Shown here: in pieces, positions 1 to 7,032 of the stretch
How positions within the stretch are numbered: the first letter of the stretch is position 1
How the letters are laid out: each line of letters opens with the position of its first letter
Source: AR5 sp035762565
GTDB lineage: Bacteria > Methylomirabilota > Methylomirabilia > Rokubacteriales > CSP1-6
Assembly: GCA_035762565.1 (NCBI GenBank)
Contig: DASTOJ010000164.1
Coordinates: forward strand, 1 to 13,098
Length of the DNA stretch: 13,098 nt
Reading direction: 5' to 3'
Translations under genes and position numbers: made by a program
The notes under the pieces: generated by a model
Told to the model about the DNA's origin: nothing
What the model saw: only the letters and a program-made list of their open reading frames with translations
The model's database searches: none

Positions 1-78
1 TGAGGACGGGACGCTCCCATCGTTGCATCTCGCGAATTTTGCGGCATGGAGTAAAGCGGCCGGCGCACGCCGCCAACT

Positions 79-300
79 ATGGCTAAGGATTGTCCGAGCT
101 GCGGTCTCATCAACCCCCCGGGGGCACGGCGGTGCGACTGCGGCTACGACTTCGAGACGCTGCGGATGGAACACTCGTACCTTGAGCCCAAGCAGATCGC
201 AAAGTCCGCGGCCGTCGGGGTTGCCGCGATCGTCGGCGGCTGGCTCGCCTTCGTCGCTATGCGGATCGTGTGGAGGCTCGTGGTTGAGTCCAGCAGGTAG
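79..300 (+). CDS. Small zinc-ribbon, single-TM protein of unknown function
   Basis: This 73-residue ORF opens with MAKDCPSCGLINPP and has a four-cysteine knuckle: C5 and C8 form one CxxC, and the second pair is the tight C-D-C of RRCDCGYDF. That pattern is known from short bacterial zinc-ribbon proteins with a 'DCGYDF' tail. Residues about 42-66 are hydrophobic (AAVGVAAIVGGWLAFVAMRIVW) and should form one membrane helix, followed by a short basic tail. A small zinc knuckle on the cytosolic face of a membrane anchor is therefore likely. There is no clear Shine-Dalgarno before the ATG, so it may be leaderless or poorly translated. It stands alone, convergent with the histidine phosphatase. Function is not known; the cysteine pattern plus helix is the main reason to believe the gene. 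Confidence 0.6.
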   Translation: MAKDCPSCGLINPPGARRCDCGYDFETLRMEHSYLEPKQIAKSAAVGVAAIVGGWLAFVAMRIVWRLVVESSR

Positions 301-390
301 ACGAGCTTCTCGCTCGCTTGGTTCAGCCGCCGCGTTGGATCGGTGGGCTCATGGCCTATGGGACGGCGCGTTGACCGTCGGCGGTGACGC

Positions 391-957
391 TCACTCGACG
401 TACAACTGCCCGGCGACGGCGTGGGCACCGTCGGCGCCCCGGCGCAGGACAACGAACGCGCCCATCCGGATGTCGAGCCCGGTCAGGTCGCTGACGACCG
501 ACCCATGGGTCACCAGCACCAGCGGCGGCTCGTCGCGATGGTCGGCGATGGCCTGACGAACCGGGACCAGCAGGCGGCGGCGCAGCTCCGCGTCGCGGAG
601 CGCGCCCTGCAGGACGTTCCAGGGCTCCACCGTCCCGAAGGCCAAGCGCGCGGTGTCCAGGCAGCGGCAGCGCGGACTCGACAGTACGCGGCCGACCGTG
701 ATGCCGTTCTGGCGGAACGCGTCGCCGATGCGCCGGGCCTGGGCGCGGCCGGCCTCGTCGAGGTTGCGCTGGGTCGAGCAGTCGTCGAGGCGGGCGTCGG
801 GCGGGTCGAACGAGCCCGGCGCGTAGCTGTGGCGGAGCACCACGACGCGGCCGGGCGCGCGCAGCGCCTCCCAGACCGCCTCGCTCGCGTGCGCGGCTCC
901 CGCCCAGCCCGCGCACCAGGCGACCGCGGTGAGCCAGACGAGCGCGCGGCGACGCAC
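391..957 (-). CDS. Exported histidine phosphatase family protein
   Basis: The 188-residue product begins with a Sec signal peptide: basic MRRR, a hydrophobic stretch, and probable cleavage after AHA at about residue 24. The mature part has the histidine-phosphatase signature as VVLRHS (R42, catalytic H43), where the family more often has RHG or RHA. It continues with the conserved QRNLDEAGRAQARRIG block, SSPRCRCLDTARLAFG with R96, and the second active-site histidine H151 in LVTHGS. Family knowledge predicts a phosphohistidine-intermediate phosphatase working in the periplasm; the substrate cannot be read from sequence. The GTG start lies one base after the TAG stop of the Rieske oxygenase gene, so it is probably the second gene of that operon and translationally coupled. 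Length is typical of the short periplasmic members. Whether it serves the oxygenase pathway is unknown. Confidence 0.85.
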   Translation of the reverse strand: MRRRALVWLTAVAWCAGWAGAAHASEAVWEALRAPGRVVVLRHSYAPGSFDPPDARLDDCSTQRNLDEAGRAQARRIGDAFRQNGITVGRVLSSPRCRCLDTARLAFGTVEPWNVLQGALRDAELRRRLLVPVRQAIADHRDEPPLVLVTHGSVVSDLTGLDIRMGAFVVLRRGADGAHAVAGQLYVE

Positions 958-958
958 G

Positions 959-2233
959 CTACACGGTCTGCTCGATCTGCGAGCCGGCGGGCAGCGAGGC
1001 CTGGCGCCAGTCGGTGTCGCGCGGCAGCACGGCCTCGGCGGCTGCGAGCGCCGCGTACGTCGGCTCGATTCCGCGCGGCGTGCCGCCCTCGGCGACCGTC
1101 CTCACGGCCTCCAGCAGCAGCCGGCGCGCCTGGATGACCGCGCGGTCGGCCGGTCCCAGGTGCTCGCGGCTGCGATCGACGATCGGGCCCATGCTCTCCT
1201 GGATCGCCCGGTCCTGGACGTTGATGCCGTCGATGCCGGTGAAGCTCTCGGTCTTCTGGACCTGGCGGTCGAGCAGGTAGTTGTTCGCGCGGTTGCGCTT
1301 GGAGCGGAAGGTGGTCTGATCCACGTCGAGCGGCCCGTTGCCGAGGCGGCGCTCGAGGCGGTCCTCCGCGGTCAGGGGCGCGTCGGTCGTGCTGTACTCC
1401 CAGTTGTAGACCATCGTGTTCTCGTCGTCGATCGGCACCCACGTGTGGCCGGCCACCAGCGGCACGCCGCTCTCCGAGCGCGAGGGCCGGATCTGGTGGA
1501 ACGGCACGATGTAGTGATACGTGCGGACGTGGATCCGCGCCTCGTCGAGCGTCCGGATGCCCGCGTACTGGTAGCCGTAGTCGGTGACGTCGAGCGCGAG
1601 CGTCGGCGGCTTGCCGCGCACGAATGGGTTGTCGGGCTTGAAGCCCGGCCGGGTGGTCTCCATGGTGAGCAGCCGGTGCAGGATCGGCGCGTGCGAGGTG
1701 TCGATGCCGCCCTCCAGCCCCTGGACCCAGCTGGTCTCCTGGATCACCTTCGACACCTGGCGGTGCGTGGCGGGGATCCGCATCCACGCGAACGCCGGCG
1801 GCGCCGGCCGCCGGTCGGGTGGTCCGAGATAGGCCCAGACGATCCCGCCCAGCTCCGCCGTGGGATACGCCGTGGTGAAGATCTTCTCCTTGAAGCTGTC
1901 GGCGCCGGGCTCGTTCATCATGTCCACGCAGCGGCCGTCGACGTCGTACTTCCAGCCGTGATAGACGCAGCGCAGCCCGCACTCCTCGTTGCGCCCGAAG
2001 AACAGCGAGGCGCGGCGGTGCGGGCACAGCTCGTCGAGCAGCCCGATCCGGCCCTGGGTGTCCCGGAAGCCGATCAGGTCCTCGCCGAGCAGCCGCACGC
2101 GCACGGGCGGGCAGTCCGGCTCCGGCAGCTCCCGCGCCAGCAGCGCGGGAATCCAGTACCGCCGCAGGGTGTCGCCCATCGGGGTGCCGCGGTCGACCCG
2201 GGTGAGCAGCGCGTTGTCCTCGCGTGACAGCAT
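959..2233 (-). CDS. Rieske non-heme iron aromatic-ring oxygenase, alpha subunit (phthalate 4,5-dioxygenase-like)
   Basis: This is a 424-residue oxygenase. The Rieske [2Fe-2S] site is C70-P-H72 and C89-V-Y-H92, spaced as in the family. The mononuclear iron site follows as GGIDTSHAPILH, giving D178, H181 and H186, with D341 in the later VQDRAIQESMGPIVDRS block as the probable carboxylate ligand. The surrounding sequence (WVQGLEGGIDTSH, MGPIVDRSREHLG) is of the phthalate-dioxygenase/O-demethylase group rather than the naphthalene or biphenyl group. Such enzymes hydroxylate or demethylate aromatic compounds in the cytosol using electrons from a separate reductase, not encoded here. The ATG at 2233 has GGAGGG seven bases upstream. 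The gene is divergent from the molybdenum hydroxylase and is followed by the histidine phosphatase. The substrate is not determinable. Confidence 0.92.
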   Translation of the reverse strand: MLSREDNALLTRVDRGTPMGDTLRRYWIPALLARELPEPDCPPVRVRLLGEDLIGFRDTQGRIGLLDELCPHRRASLFFGRNEECGLRCVYHGWKYDVDGRCVDMMNEPGADSFKEKIFTTAYPTAELGGIVWAYLGPPDRRPAPPAFAWMRIPATHRQVSKVIQETSWVQGLEGGIDTSHAPILHRLLTMETTRPGFKPDNPFVRGKPPTLALDVTDYGYQYAGIRTLDEARIHVRTYHYIVPFHQIRPSRSESGVPLVAGHTWVPIDDENTMVYNWEYSTTDAPLTAEDRLERRLGNGPLDVDQTTFRSKRNRANNYLLDRQVQKTESFTGIDGINVQDRAIQESMGPIVDRSREHLGPADRAVIQARRLLLEAVRTVAEGGTPRGIEPTYAALAAAEAVLPRDTDWRQASLPAGSQIEQTV

Positions 2234-2308
2234 CGTCGACCCTCCGTCGCCGGCAGTCTATCATTGGGGGCCCGGTCCGGGACGGGGCCACGAAAGGACG
2301 ACGGGCCG
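2234..2308. promoter_or_regulatory. Divergent promoter region between oxygenase and molybdenum hydroxylase genes
   Basis: This 75-bp gap must serve both flanking genes. On the plus strand TCGACC (2236-2241), a 17-base spacer and TATCAT (2259-2264) make a plausible sigma-70 promoter for the molybdenum gene, followed by the GAAAGGA ribosome site near 2293. On the minus strand TGATAGACT (2255-2263) reads as an extended -10 (TG-N-TAGACT) for the oxygenase; I see no good -35 for it. The two -10 elements overlap, so transcription in the two directions would compete. The block 2251-2263 and the block 2267-2277 recur exactly in the other divergent region at 9404-9436. Promoter assignment is inference from consensus matches. 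Confidence 0.5.
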
Positions 2309-4642
2309 ATGGGTGAGCGACTGTTCGGAGCCCGGGTGCGGCGGCGCGAGGACGCCCGGCTGGTCACGGGGCGCGGCCGCTACGTCGCCGACGTCGCGCT
2401 GCCGGGGCTGCTGCACGTCGCCGTGCACCGGAGCCCGCACGCGCACGCCCGGATCGTGGCGATCGACGCAGCCAAGGCGAGCCGGGGCCCCGGCGTCGCC
2501 CGCGTGCTCGTCCCCGCGGACGTGGCGGCGCTCGGCCGGCTGCCCTTGGCCGTCCCCCACCCGAGCCTGGTCGCGCCCGCCTGCCCCGAGATCCTGCCGC
2601 GGACCATCGTCTCCTACGCGGGCCAGCCGGTCGTTCTCGTGGTCGCCGAGAGCGCCGCGCAGGCCGAGGACGCGCTGGACGCGCTCCGCGTGGAGTACGA
2701 GCCGCTGCCGCCGGTGGCCTCGCTGGAGGCTGCGCTGCAGCCCGACGGGCCGCGCGTGCATCCCAACGGCAACGTGGCCGCGCGGTTCACCCAGCGGGTG
2801 GGTGACCCGGCCGGCGCGCTCGGCTCCGCCGACGTCGTGCTGCGCGAGCGCTTCCACCTGCACCGGGGCGCCGGCATGGCCATGGAGACACGCGGGGTCA
2901 CCGCCCGCTGGGACGTCGACCTCGGCCAGCTCACGATCTGGTCGACGACGCAGGCGCCCCAGATCGTGCGCCGGGCGGTCACGCGCTACCTCGGCCTGCC
3001 CGAGCACGCCGTGCGCGTCGTCACCCAGGACATCGGCGGCGGCTTCGGCCCCAAGGCGATCCTCTATTCCGAGGACATCCTGGTGCCGTGGCTGGCGCGC
3101 GCGCTGGGCCGGCCCGTGCGGTTCCTCGAGACCCGCCGCGAGCACATGCTGGCGGTCACCCAGGAGCGCGACCAGTGGCACGAGGTGGAAGTGGGCCTCA
3201 CGCGCGAGGGGCGCATCGTGGCCGTGCGGGACAGCTTCGTGCACGACAGCGGCGCCTTCGTGGCGTGGGGTATCATCGTGCCGCTCATCACCTCGGTCAG
3301 CGTGCCCGGCCCCTACCGCGTGCCCAGCTACGAGGTGACGCTGACCGCGGTCTACACCAACCGCGTGCCCGTCACGCCCGTGCGCGGCGCGGGACGCCCC
3401 CAGGCCGTGTTCGTGATGGAGCGGATGCTGGACCTGGGGGCCGCCCGCCTCGGCCTCGACCGGGTGGCGATCCGCCAGCGCAACCTCATCCAGCCGCACG
3501 AATTCCCCTACGACGTCGGCCTCGTCTCGCGCGACAACAGCGCCCGGCGCTACGACAGCGGCAACTACCCCGAGTGCCTGCGGCGCGCAGTCGAGGCGGT
3601 CGGCTGGAAGACCTTCGCCGGCGAGCAGCAGCGGGCGCGCGCGAACGGCCGCCGGCTGGGGCTCGGCCTGGCCTTGTTCGTCGAGGACACCGGGCTCGGG
3701 CCCTACGAGGGCATGCGGGTCCGCGTGGAGGCCGACGGCCGCGTCTTCGTGTTCTCGGGGGCGTCGAGCCAGGGCCAGGCCCATGAGACGACGCTGGCCC
3801 AGATCGTCGCCGACGGCCTGGCGGTCCCGCTCGAGAAGATCACCGTGGTGCCGGGCGACACCGACGGCCTGCCCTACGGCGTGGGCACGTTCGCCAGCCG
3901 CGTCGCCGTCCTCGGGGGCGCCTCGGCCGCGCACGCGGCCGCCGAGGTCCGAAAGAAAGCGCTGGTCATCGCCGCCGATCGCCTGGAGGTCGCGCCCGAG
4001 GACCTGATACTGGAAGAGGGCCGGATCGCCGTGCGGGGGGCGCCGAACCGCGGCCTCGCGCTCGGCGAGGTCGCCGCCATCGCGTCGGCGCCGCGTCCCG
4101 GCTACGCGGTGCCAGGTGGGCTCGACCCGGGGCTCGAAGCCTCCGGCTACGTGCACGTCACGCAGTCGACGTACTCCAGCGGCGCCCACGCTGCGGTGGT
4201 GGAGGTCGAGGTCGAGACCGGGGTCGTGCGCGTCCTGCGCTATGTGGCCGTCGACGACTGCGGCACGATGATCAACCCCATGGTGGTCGAGGGCCAGGTG
4301 CACGGGGGCATCGCCCACGGCCTCGGCAACGCGCTGCTGGAGGCGGTCGTCTACGACGACACGGGCCAGCTGCTGACCGGCACGCTGATGGACTACGCCC
4401 TGCCCCGCGCCGACGACGTCCCCACGCTGGAGGTCCACCACGTCGTCACGCCCTCGCCGCTCAACCCGCTCGGGGTCAAGGGCGCCGGCGAGGGGGGCAC
4501 GCTGCCGGCGCCGGCGGCCATCGCCAACGCGGTGGCCGACGCGCTGGGCGTCAACGTCACCGCAATGCCGCTCACGCGCGAGGTCGTCTGGCGTGCGATC
4601 CGGGCCGCAGCTGGAGGAGAAGATGGGCGTCAAGGGCATTGA
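2309..4642 (+). CDS. Xanthine dehydrogenase family molybdopterin-binding subunit (CoxL-like, form II type)
   Basis: The 777-residue protein is a molybdenum hydroxylase large subunit. Residues about 17-130 are the a/b hammerhead domain (REDARLVTGRGRYVADV onward), followed by the two cofactor-binding halves. Visible motifs are IGGGFGPK (G243-K249), RGAGRPQ (R359-Q365), SQGQAHET with Q488, and KGAGEGGT with the catalytic-type glutamate E728. The loop at 359 is the RGAGR form, not the cysteine-bearing loop of true CO dehydrogenase, so CO oxidation is unlikely; hydroxylation of an aromatic, heterocyclic or aldehyde substrate fits better. I chose the ATG at 2309 because GAAAGGA precedes it and the product begins with the family-typical MGERLFGARVRRREDARL; an in-frame ATG at 2264 sits inside the promoter. 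The FAD and [2Fe-2S] partner genes are absent from the window. It overlaps the next gene by 20 bp. Confidence 0.93.
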   Translation: MGERLFGARVRRREDARLVTGRGRYVADVALPGLLHVAVHRSPHAHARIVAIDAAKASRGPGVARVLVPADVAALGRLPLAVPHPSLVAPACPEILPRTIVSYAGQPVVLVVAESAAQAEDALDALRVEYEPLPPVASLEAALQPDGPRVHPNGNVAARFTQRVGDPAGALGSADVVLRERFHLHRGAGMAMETRGVTARWDVDLGQLTIWSTTQAPQIVRRAVTRYLGLPEHAVRVVTQDIGGGFGPKAILYSEDILVPWLARALGRPVRFLETRREHMLAVTQERDQWHEVEVGLTREGRIVAVRDSFVHDSGAFVAWGIIVPLITSVSVPGPYRVPSYEVTLTAVYTNRVPVTPVRGAGRPQAVFVMERMLDLGAARLGLDRVAIRQRNLIQPHEFPYDVGLVSRDNSARRYDSGNYPECLRRAVEAVGWKTFAGEQQRARANGRRLGLGLALFVEDTGLGPYEGMRVRVEADGRVFVFSGASSQGQAHETTLAQIVADGLAVPLEKITVVPGDTDGLPYGVGTFASRVAVLGGASAAHAAAEVRKKALVIAADRLEVAPEDLILEEGRIAVRGAPNRGLALGEVAAIASAPRPGYAVPGGLDPGLEASGYVHVTQSTYSSGAHAAVVEVEVETGVVRVLRYVAVDDCGTMINPMVVEGQVHGGIAHGLGNALLEAVVYDDTGQLLTGTLMDYALPRADDVPTLEVHHVVTPSPLNPLGVKGAGEGGTLPAPAAIANAVADALGVNVTAMPLTREVVWRAIRAAAGGEDGRQGH

Positions 4643-5435
4643 CCACTGGGTGATCGTCGCCGGCGACCTGGAGCGCACGCTGGACTTCTACGCGCGGCTC
4701 GGGTTCTCGATCGTCTGGGAGCACCGCGAAGGTCGACCGGGCCGCGGCATGCCGACCATCCGCATCAGCGCGTCGCAGAAGATCAACGTGCACGGCCCCG
4801 ACTGGCCCGAGCGCCCTGGCTATCTCGGCGCGCGGCGGCCCACGGTGAGCGGCGCCGACTTCTGCCTGGAGTGGGAGGGAACGGTCCAGGAGGTGCTCGA
4901 TCTCCTGGCGCGCGACGGCATCATCGTCGAGGCCGGGCCCGGCACGCGGACGTGTGCCCGGGGTCCGTCGACGAGCGTGTACTTCCGCGATCCCGACGGC
5001 AACCTGGTGGAATTCACGGTGTACCCCGGTGAAGTCCGCGTCACCGCGAGACTGACGAACGCGTTCGACGAAGCCCTGGTCCGACGCGGGATGCTCGCGC
5101 CCGAACAGGTCCGCGCCTACGAAGCGGACGCGCTCGTCGACACCGGAGCGGTACGCACGGTCGTGCCCGAGCACGTCGCCGTCCGTCTGGGCCTCGGCCT
5201 TCGCGGTCAGCGCACGGCCCGGTATGCCGACGGGCGGACGGCAGTGGTGAGCGTGACCGAGCCGCTCGTGGTGGAGCTGCACGGGCGCGACACGCTCGAG
5301 GAAGCTCTCGTGCTCGGCGACGAGGTGCTGATCGGGCAGACCGTGCTGGAGAAGCTCGATCTGTTCGTCGACTGCCAGGGCCGCCGTCCCATTCCCAACC
5401 CCGCCCACCCCGACGAGCCCATCACGAAGGTCTAG
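4623..5435 (+). CDS. VOC (glyoxalase-fold) domain fused to a clan AA retropepsin-like aspartic protease domain
   Basis: The 270-residue ORF has two unrelated parts. Residues 4-132 are a vicinal-oxygen-chelate domain: KGIDHWVI with H8, the LDFYARLGF helix, INVHG with H57, and YFRDPDGNLVEF with E130, which together give a plausible metal site. Residues 136-270 match small standalone bacterial clan AA aspartic proteases: GEVRVTARLTNAFDEALVRR, the active-site D173-T-G-A, then GDEVLIGQTVLEKLDLFVD and a PNPAHPDEP tail. No stop separates them. An in-frame GTG at 5019, with GGTGGA upstream, could start a separate protease. The ATG at 4623 follows GGAGGAGA and lies inside the end of the molybdenum hydroxylase gene, so the two are translationally coupled. 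VOC members are dioxygenases, isomerases or lyases; the exact reaction is unknown. The 3' end overlaps the DinB gene by 14 bp. Confidence 0.88.
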   Translation: MGVKGIDHWVIVAGDLERTLDFYARLGFSIVWEHREGRPGRGMPTIRISASQKINVHGPDWPERPGYLGARRPTVSGADFCLEWEGTVQEVLDLLARDGIIVEAGPGTRTCARGPSTSVYFRDPDGNLVEFTVYPGEVRVTARLTNAFDEALVRRGMLAPEQVRAYEADALVDTGAVRTVVPEHVAVRLGLGLRGQRTARYADGRTAVVSVTEPLVVELHGRDTLEEALVLGDEVLIGQTVLEKLDLFVDCQGRRPIPNPAHPDEPITKV

Positions 5436-5997
5436 TAGCGGGCGGGTACGGGATCGGACCCGCGTAGTCCGTGCGCAGCGGCACCCAGCGGTCGGTCCAC
5501 CCGCGCGTGAGCGTGGCGGCGAGCTGGGCGAGGTGCAGGCGGTCGTGTGCGACCCAGGCGGCCAGGACGTCCAGGCCCGAGAGCCCTCCCGTCCGCCGGT
5601 GGGCGACGGTGGCCGTCAGGCGGTCAGGCGCGAGCGCGGCGAGGAACGTGAGGCTGGTGGCGCGGCGGGTCCGGAAGTCGGCCAGCGTGGCGGGACCGTC
5701 CGCCTCGAGGTAGCGCCGCTCCACCGCCCACCGCTCGGGGTCGATCGGCGCGAACACCGTTCCCCCCTCCGCCACGACGCGCACGCGGGCGCCGAAGTCC
5801 TCCGTCTCCTCGTCGCGTAGGTGGCACACGATCTCCACCGCCGCCCACTCGTTCGGCGCCGGGCGCGCGCGCCACCCGGTAGCGTCGAGGCCGCCCAGCA
5901 GGTGGTCGAGGACGTCGGGCAGGCGCGCCAGCTCGTCGCGGGCGGCGGCGAGCAGGGCGGCCGGATCGGTCCGCCCCGCCGCCGGTCCGGGCGTCAC
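5422..5997 (-). CDS. DinB/YfiT-fold putative metal-dependent enzyme
   Basis: The 191-residue protein looks like a four-helix DinB-superfamily member. Key features are NEWAAVEIVCHLRDEE, with H59, and the later AWVAHDRLHLAQ, with H151 and H155; these three histidines are the usual metal triad of the fold. The helix between them (TLADFRTRRATSLTFLAAL) is also typical. Family members include thiol-dependent S-transferases and isomerases (bacillithiol or mycothiol linked), but many are uncharacterised, so no reaction is assigned. The GTG start shares GTGA with the TGA stop of the binding-protein gene, which makes this the last gene of the transporter operon and not a stray. There is no signal peptide, so it is cytosolic. 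Its stop lies within the convergent VOC-protease gene. Confidence 0.82.
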   Translation of the reverse strand: MTPGPAAGRTDPAALLAAARDELARLPDVLDHLLGGLDATGWRARPAPNEWAAVEIVCHLRDEETEDFGARVRVVAEGGTVFAPIDPERWAVERRYLEADGPATLADFRTRRATSLTFLAALAPDRLTATVAHRRTGGLSGLDVLAAWVAHDRLHLAQLAATLTRGWTDRWVPLRTDYAGPIPYPPATRPS

Positions 5998-7019
5998 TTG
6001 ATCTCGGTCTTCGACTTCCACTTCACGAGCGAGGGGTCGGTCTCCTCCAGGAGCCTCGTGTAGATCACGCTCTCGGCCGGGAACTTCTGCTTGATCCGGT
6101 CGAGCGAGTGCAGGAAGTCGACGAACTCGATCATGCCCTTGTAGATCCTCTCGTTCATCTCCATCGAGTAGATGTTGAGCGCCATGATGTCGCGGGTCAG
6201 CGTCTCGTCCGTCTTCATCTCGCGGGCCACGATTTTCACGGCCGCCTCGCGGTCCTTGTTGATGCTGTCGGTCGCCTTCTTCAGCGCGCGCAGGACCGCC
6301 TTCAGCGTGTTGGGGTTCTCCTTGAGCATCTTGCCGCTGGCCACGACGCCGGCGTGCACGTGCAGCCAGTCGACCTGGCCCTCTTTGCCGGGGATCATGC
6401 TGCGGTTGCCGGTGAAGTAGACCTTGCCGCCGGCCTGCTTGACGGCGTTGAATACCCACGGCGCCCAGGCCGCCATCGCGTCGATGTCGCCCTTGGCCAG
6501 CGCCGTCACCGCGTCGGGCGGCGACAGGTTCACGAACTGGATCTTGGTGAAGTCGATCCCGTGGTCGCGGCTCATCGCCTGGATGGCCATCGTGACCGAG
6601 GCGCCCTTGGGCATGCCGATCTTGATCTTCTCGAAGTCCTTCGGCGAGCGGACGATCTCCTGCCCCTTCTTGCCGAGGACGATCTGCTGGGTGCCGGCGA
6701 TGTCGCTCTGGGGCGCGATGTTGTAGATGGTCTGGCCGGCGGCGGCGATGGGCACGACCATCGTGGCCGTCGCGGTGCCGAGGTGGATGTTGCCGGCGCC
6801 CCACATCGACGGCAGGTCGGTGCCGGCGATGTACCAGCGCGGGTTGACCTTGATGCCCTCGGCCTTGAAGTAGCCGAGCGCGTCGGCCACGGCGAACTGC
6901 GAGGACATCTGGGCGTCGCGCACGAGCCAGGCGTCGATCTCGGTCAGCTCCGGCTTCTGGGCGAGCGCATCACCGGTGAAAACGGCGAGCAGCGTGAGGA
7001 CGGCGAGCAGCGAGCGCAT
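5994..7019 (-). CDS. ABC transporter periplasmic substrate-binding protein (SsuA/NrtA/TauA-like)
   Basis: The 341-residue product begins with a clear Sec signal peptide, MRSLLAVLTLLAVFTGDALA, with likely cleavage after ALA at residue 20. No lipobox cysteine is present, so it should be soluble in the periplasm. The mature sequence has the hallmarks of the nitrate/sulfonate/taurine class: ADALGYFKAEGIKV near the N terminus, GNIHLGTATATMVVP at about residue 75, and SPKDFEKIKIGMPKGASV followed by LAKGDIDAMAAWAPWV in the second lobe. Ligands of the class include alkanesulfonates, taurine, nitrate, pyrimidine precursors and aromatic acids, and the sequence does not decide among them. AAAGGAG eight bases before the ATG overlaps the stop region of the permease gene, 13 bp away. 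It is the fourth gene of the transporter operon. Confidence 0.92.
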   Translation of the reverse strand: MRSLLAVLTLLAVFTGDALAQKPELTEIDAWLVRDAQMSSQFAVADALGYFKAEGIKVNPRWYIAGTDLPSMWGAGNIHLGTATATMVVPIAAAGQTIYNIAPQSDIAGTQQIVLGKKGQEIVRSPKDFEKIKIGMPKGASVTMAIQAMSRDHGIDFTKIQFVNLSPPDAVTALAKGDIDAMAAWAPWVFNAVKQAGGKVYFTGNRSMIPGKEGQVDWLHVHAGVVASGKMLKENPNTLKAVLRALKKATDSINKDREAAVKIVAREMKTDETLTRDIMALNIYSMEMNERIYKGMIEFVDFLHSLDRIKQKFPAESVIYTRLLEETDPSLVKWKSKTEIK

Positions 7020-7032
7020 GAACGGGCTCCTT

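Noticed and set aside
1..78. Possible end of an upstream gene (TGA at position 1) or a promoter for the zinc-ribbon gene
   Set aside because: Too little sequence to identify a coding frame, and no convincing -35/-10 pair or ribosome site.
302..316. Small inverted repeat CGAGC-TTCTC-GCTCG after the zinc-ribbon gene
   Set aside because: A five-base-pair stem with no T tract is too weak to call a terminator in GC-rich DNA.
23..556. 177-codon plus-strand open frame covering the zinc-ribbon gene and part of the phosphatase
   Set aside because: Ser/Arg/Ala-rich translation without motifs; it overlaps two ORFs with recognisable features in other frames.
929..2227. 432-codon open frame on the plus strand opposite the Rieske oxygenase
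   Set aside because: The translation is Val/Arg/Ala/Asp repetitive with no domain, while the opposite frame has complete Rieske and iron-site motifs.
2309..4642. CO dehydrogenase large subunit (CoxL form I)
   Set aside because: The active-site loop reads RGAGRPQ rather than the cysteine-containing form I loop, and CoxM/CoxS genes are absent.
2261..4678. 805-codon open frame on the minus strand opposite the molybdenum hydroxylase
   Set aside because: It mirrors a strongly supported gene, is rich in Arg, Gly, His and Asp repeats, shows no domain, and is the usual artefact of GC-rich third positions.
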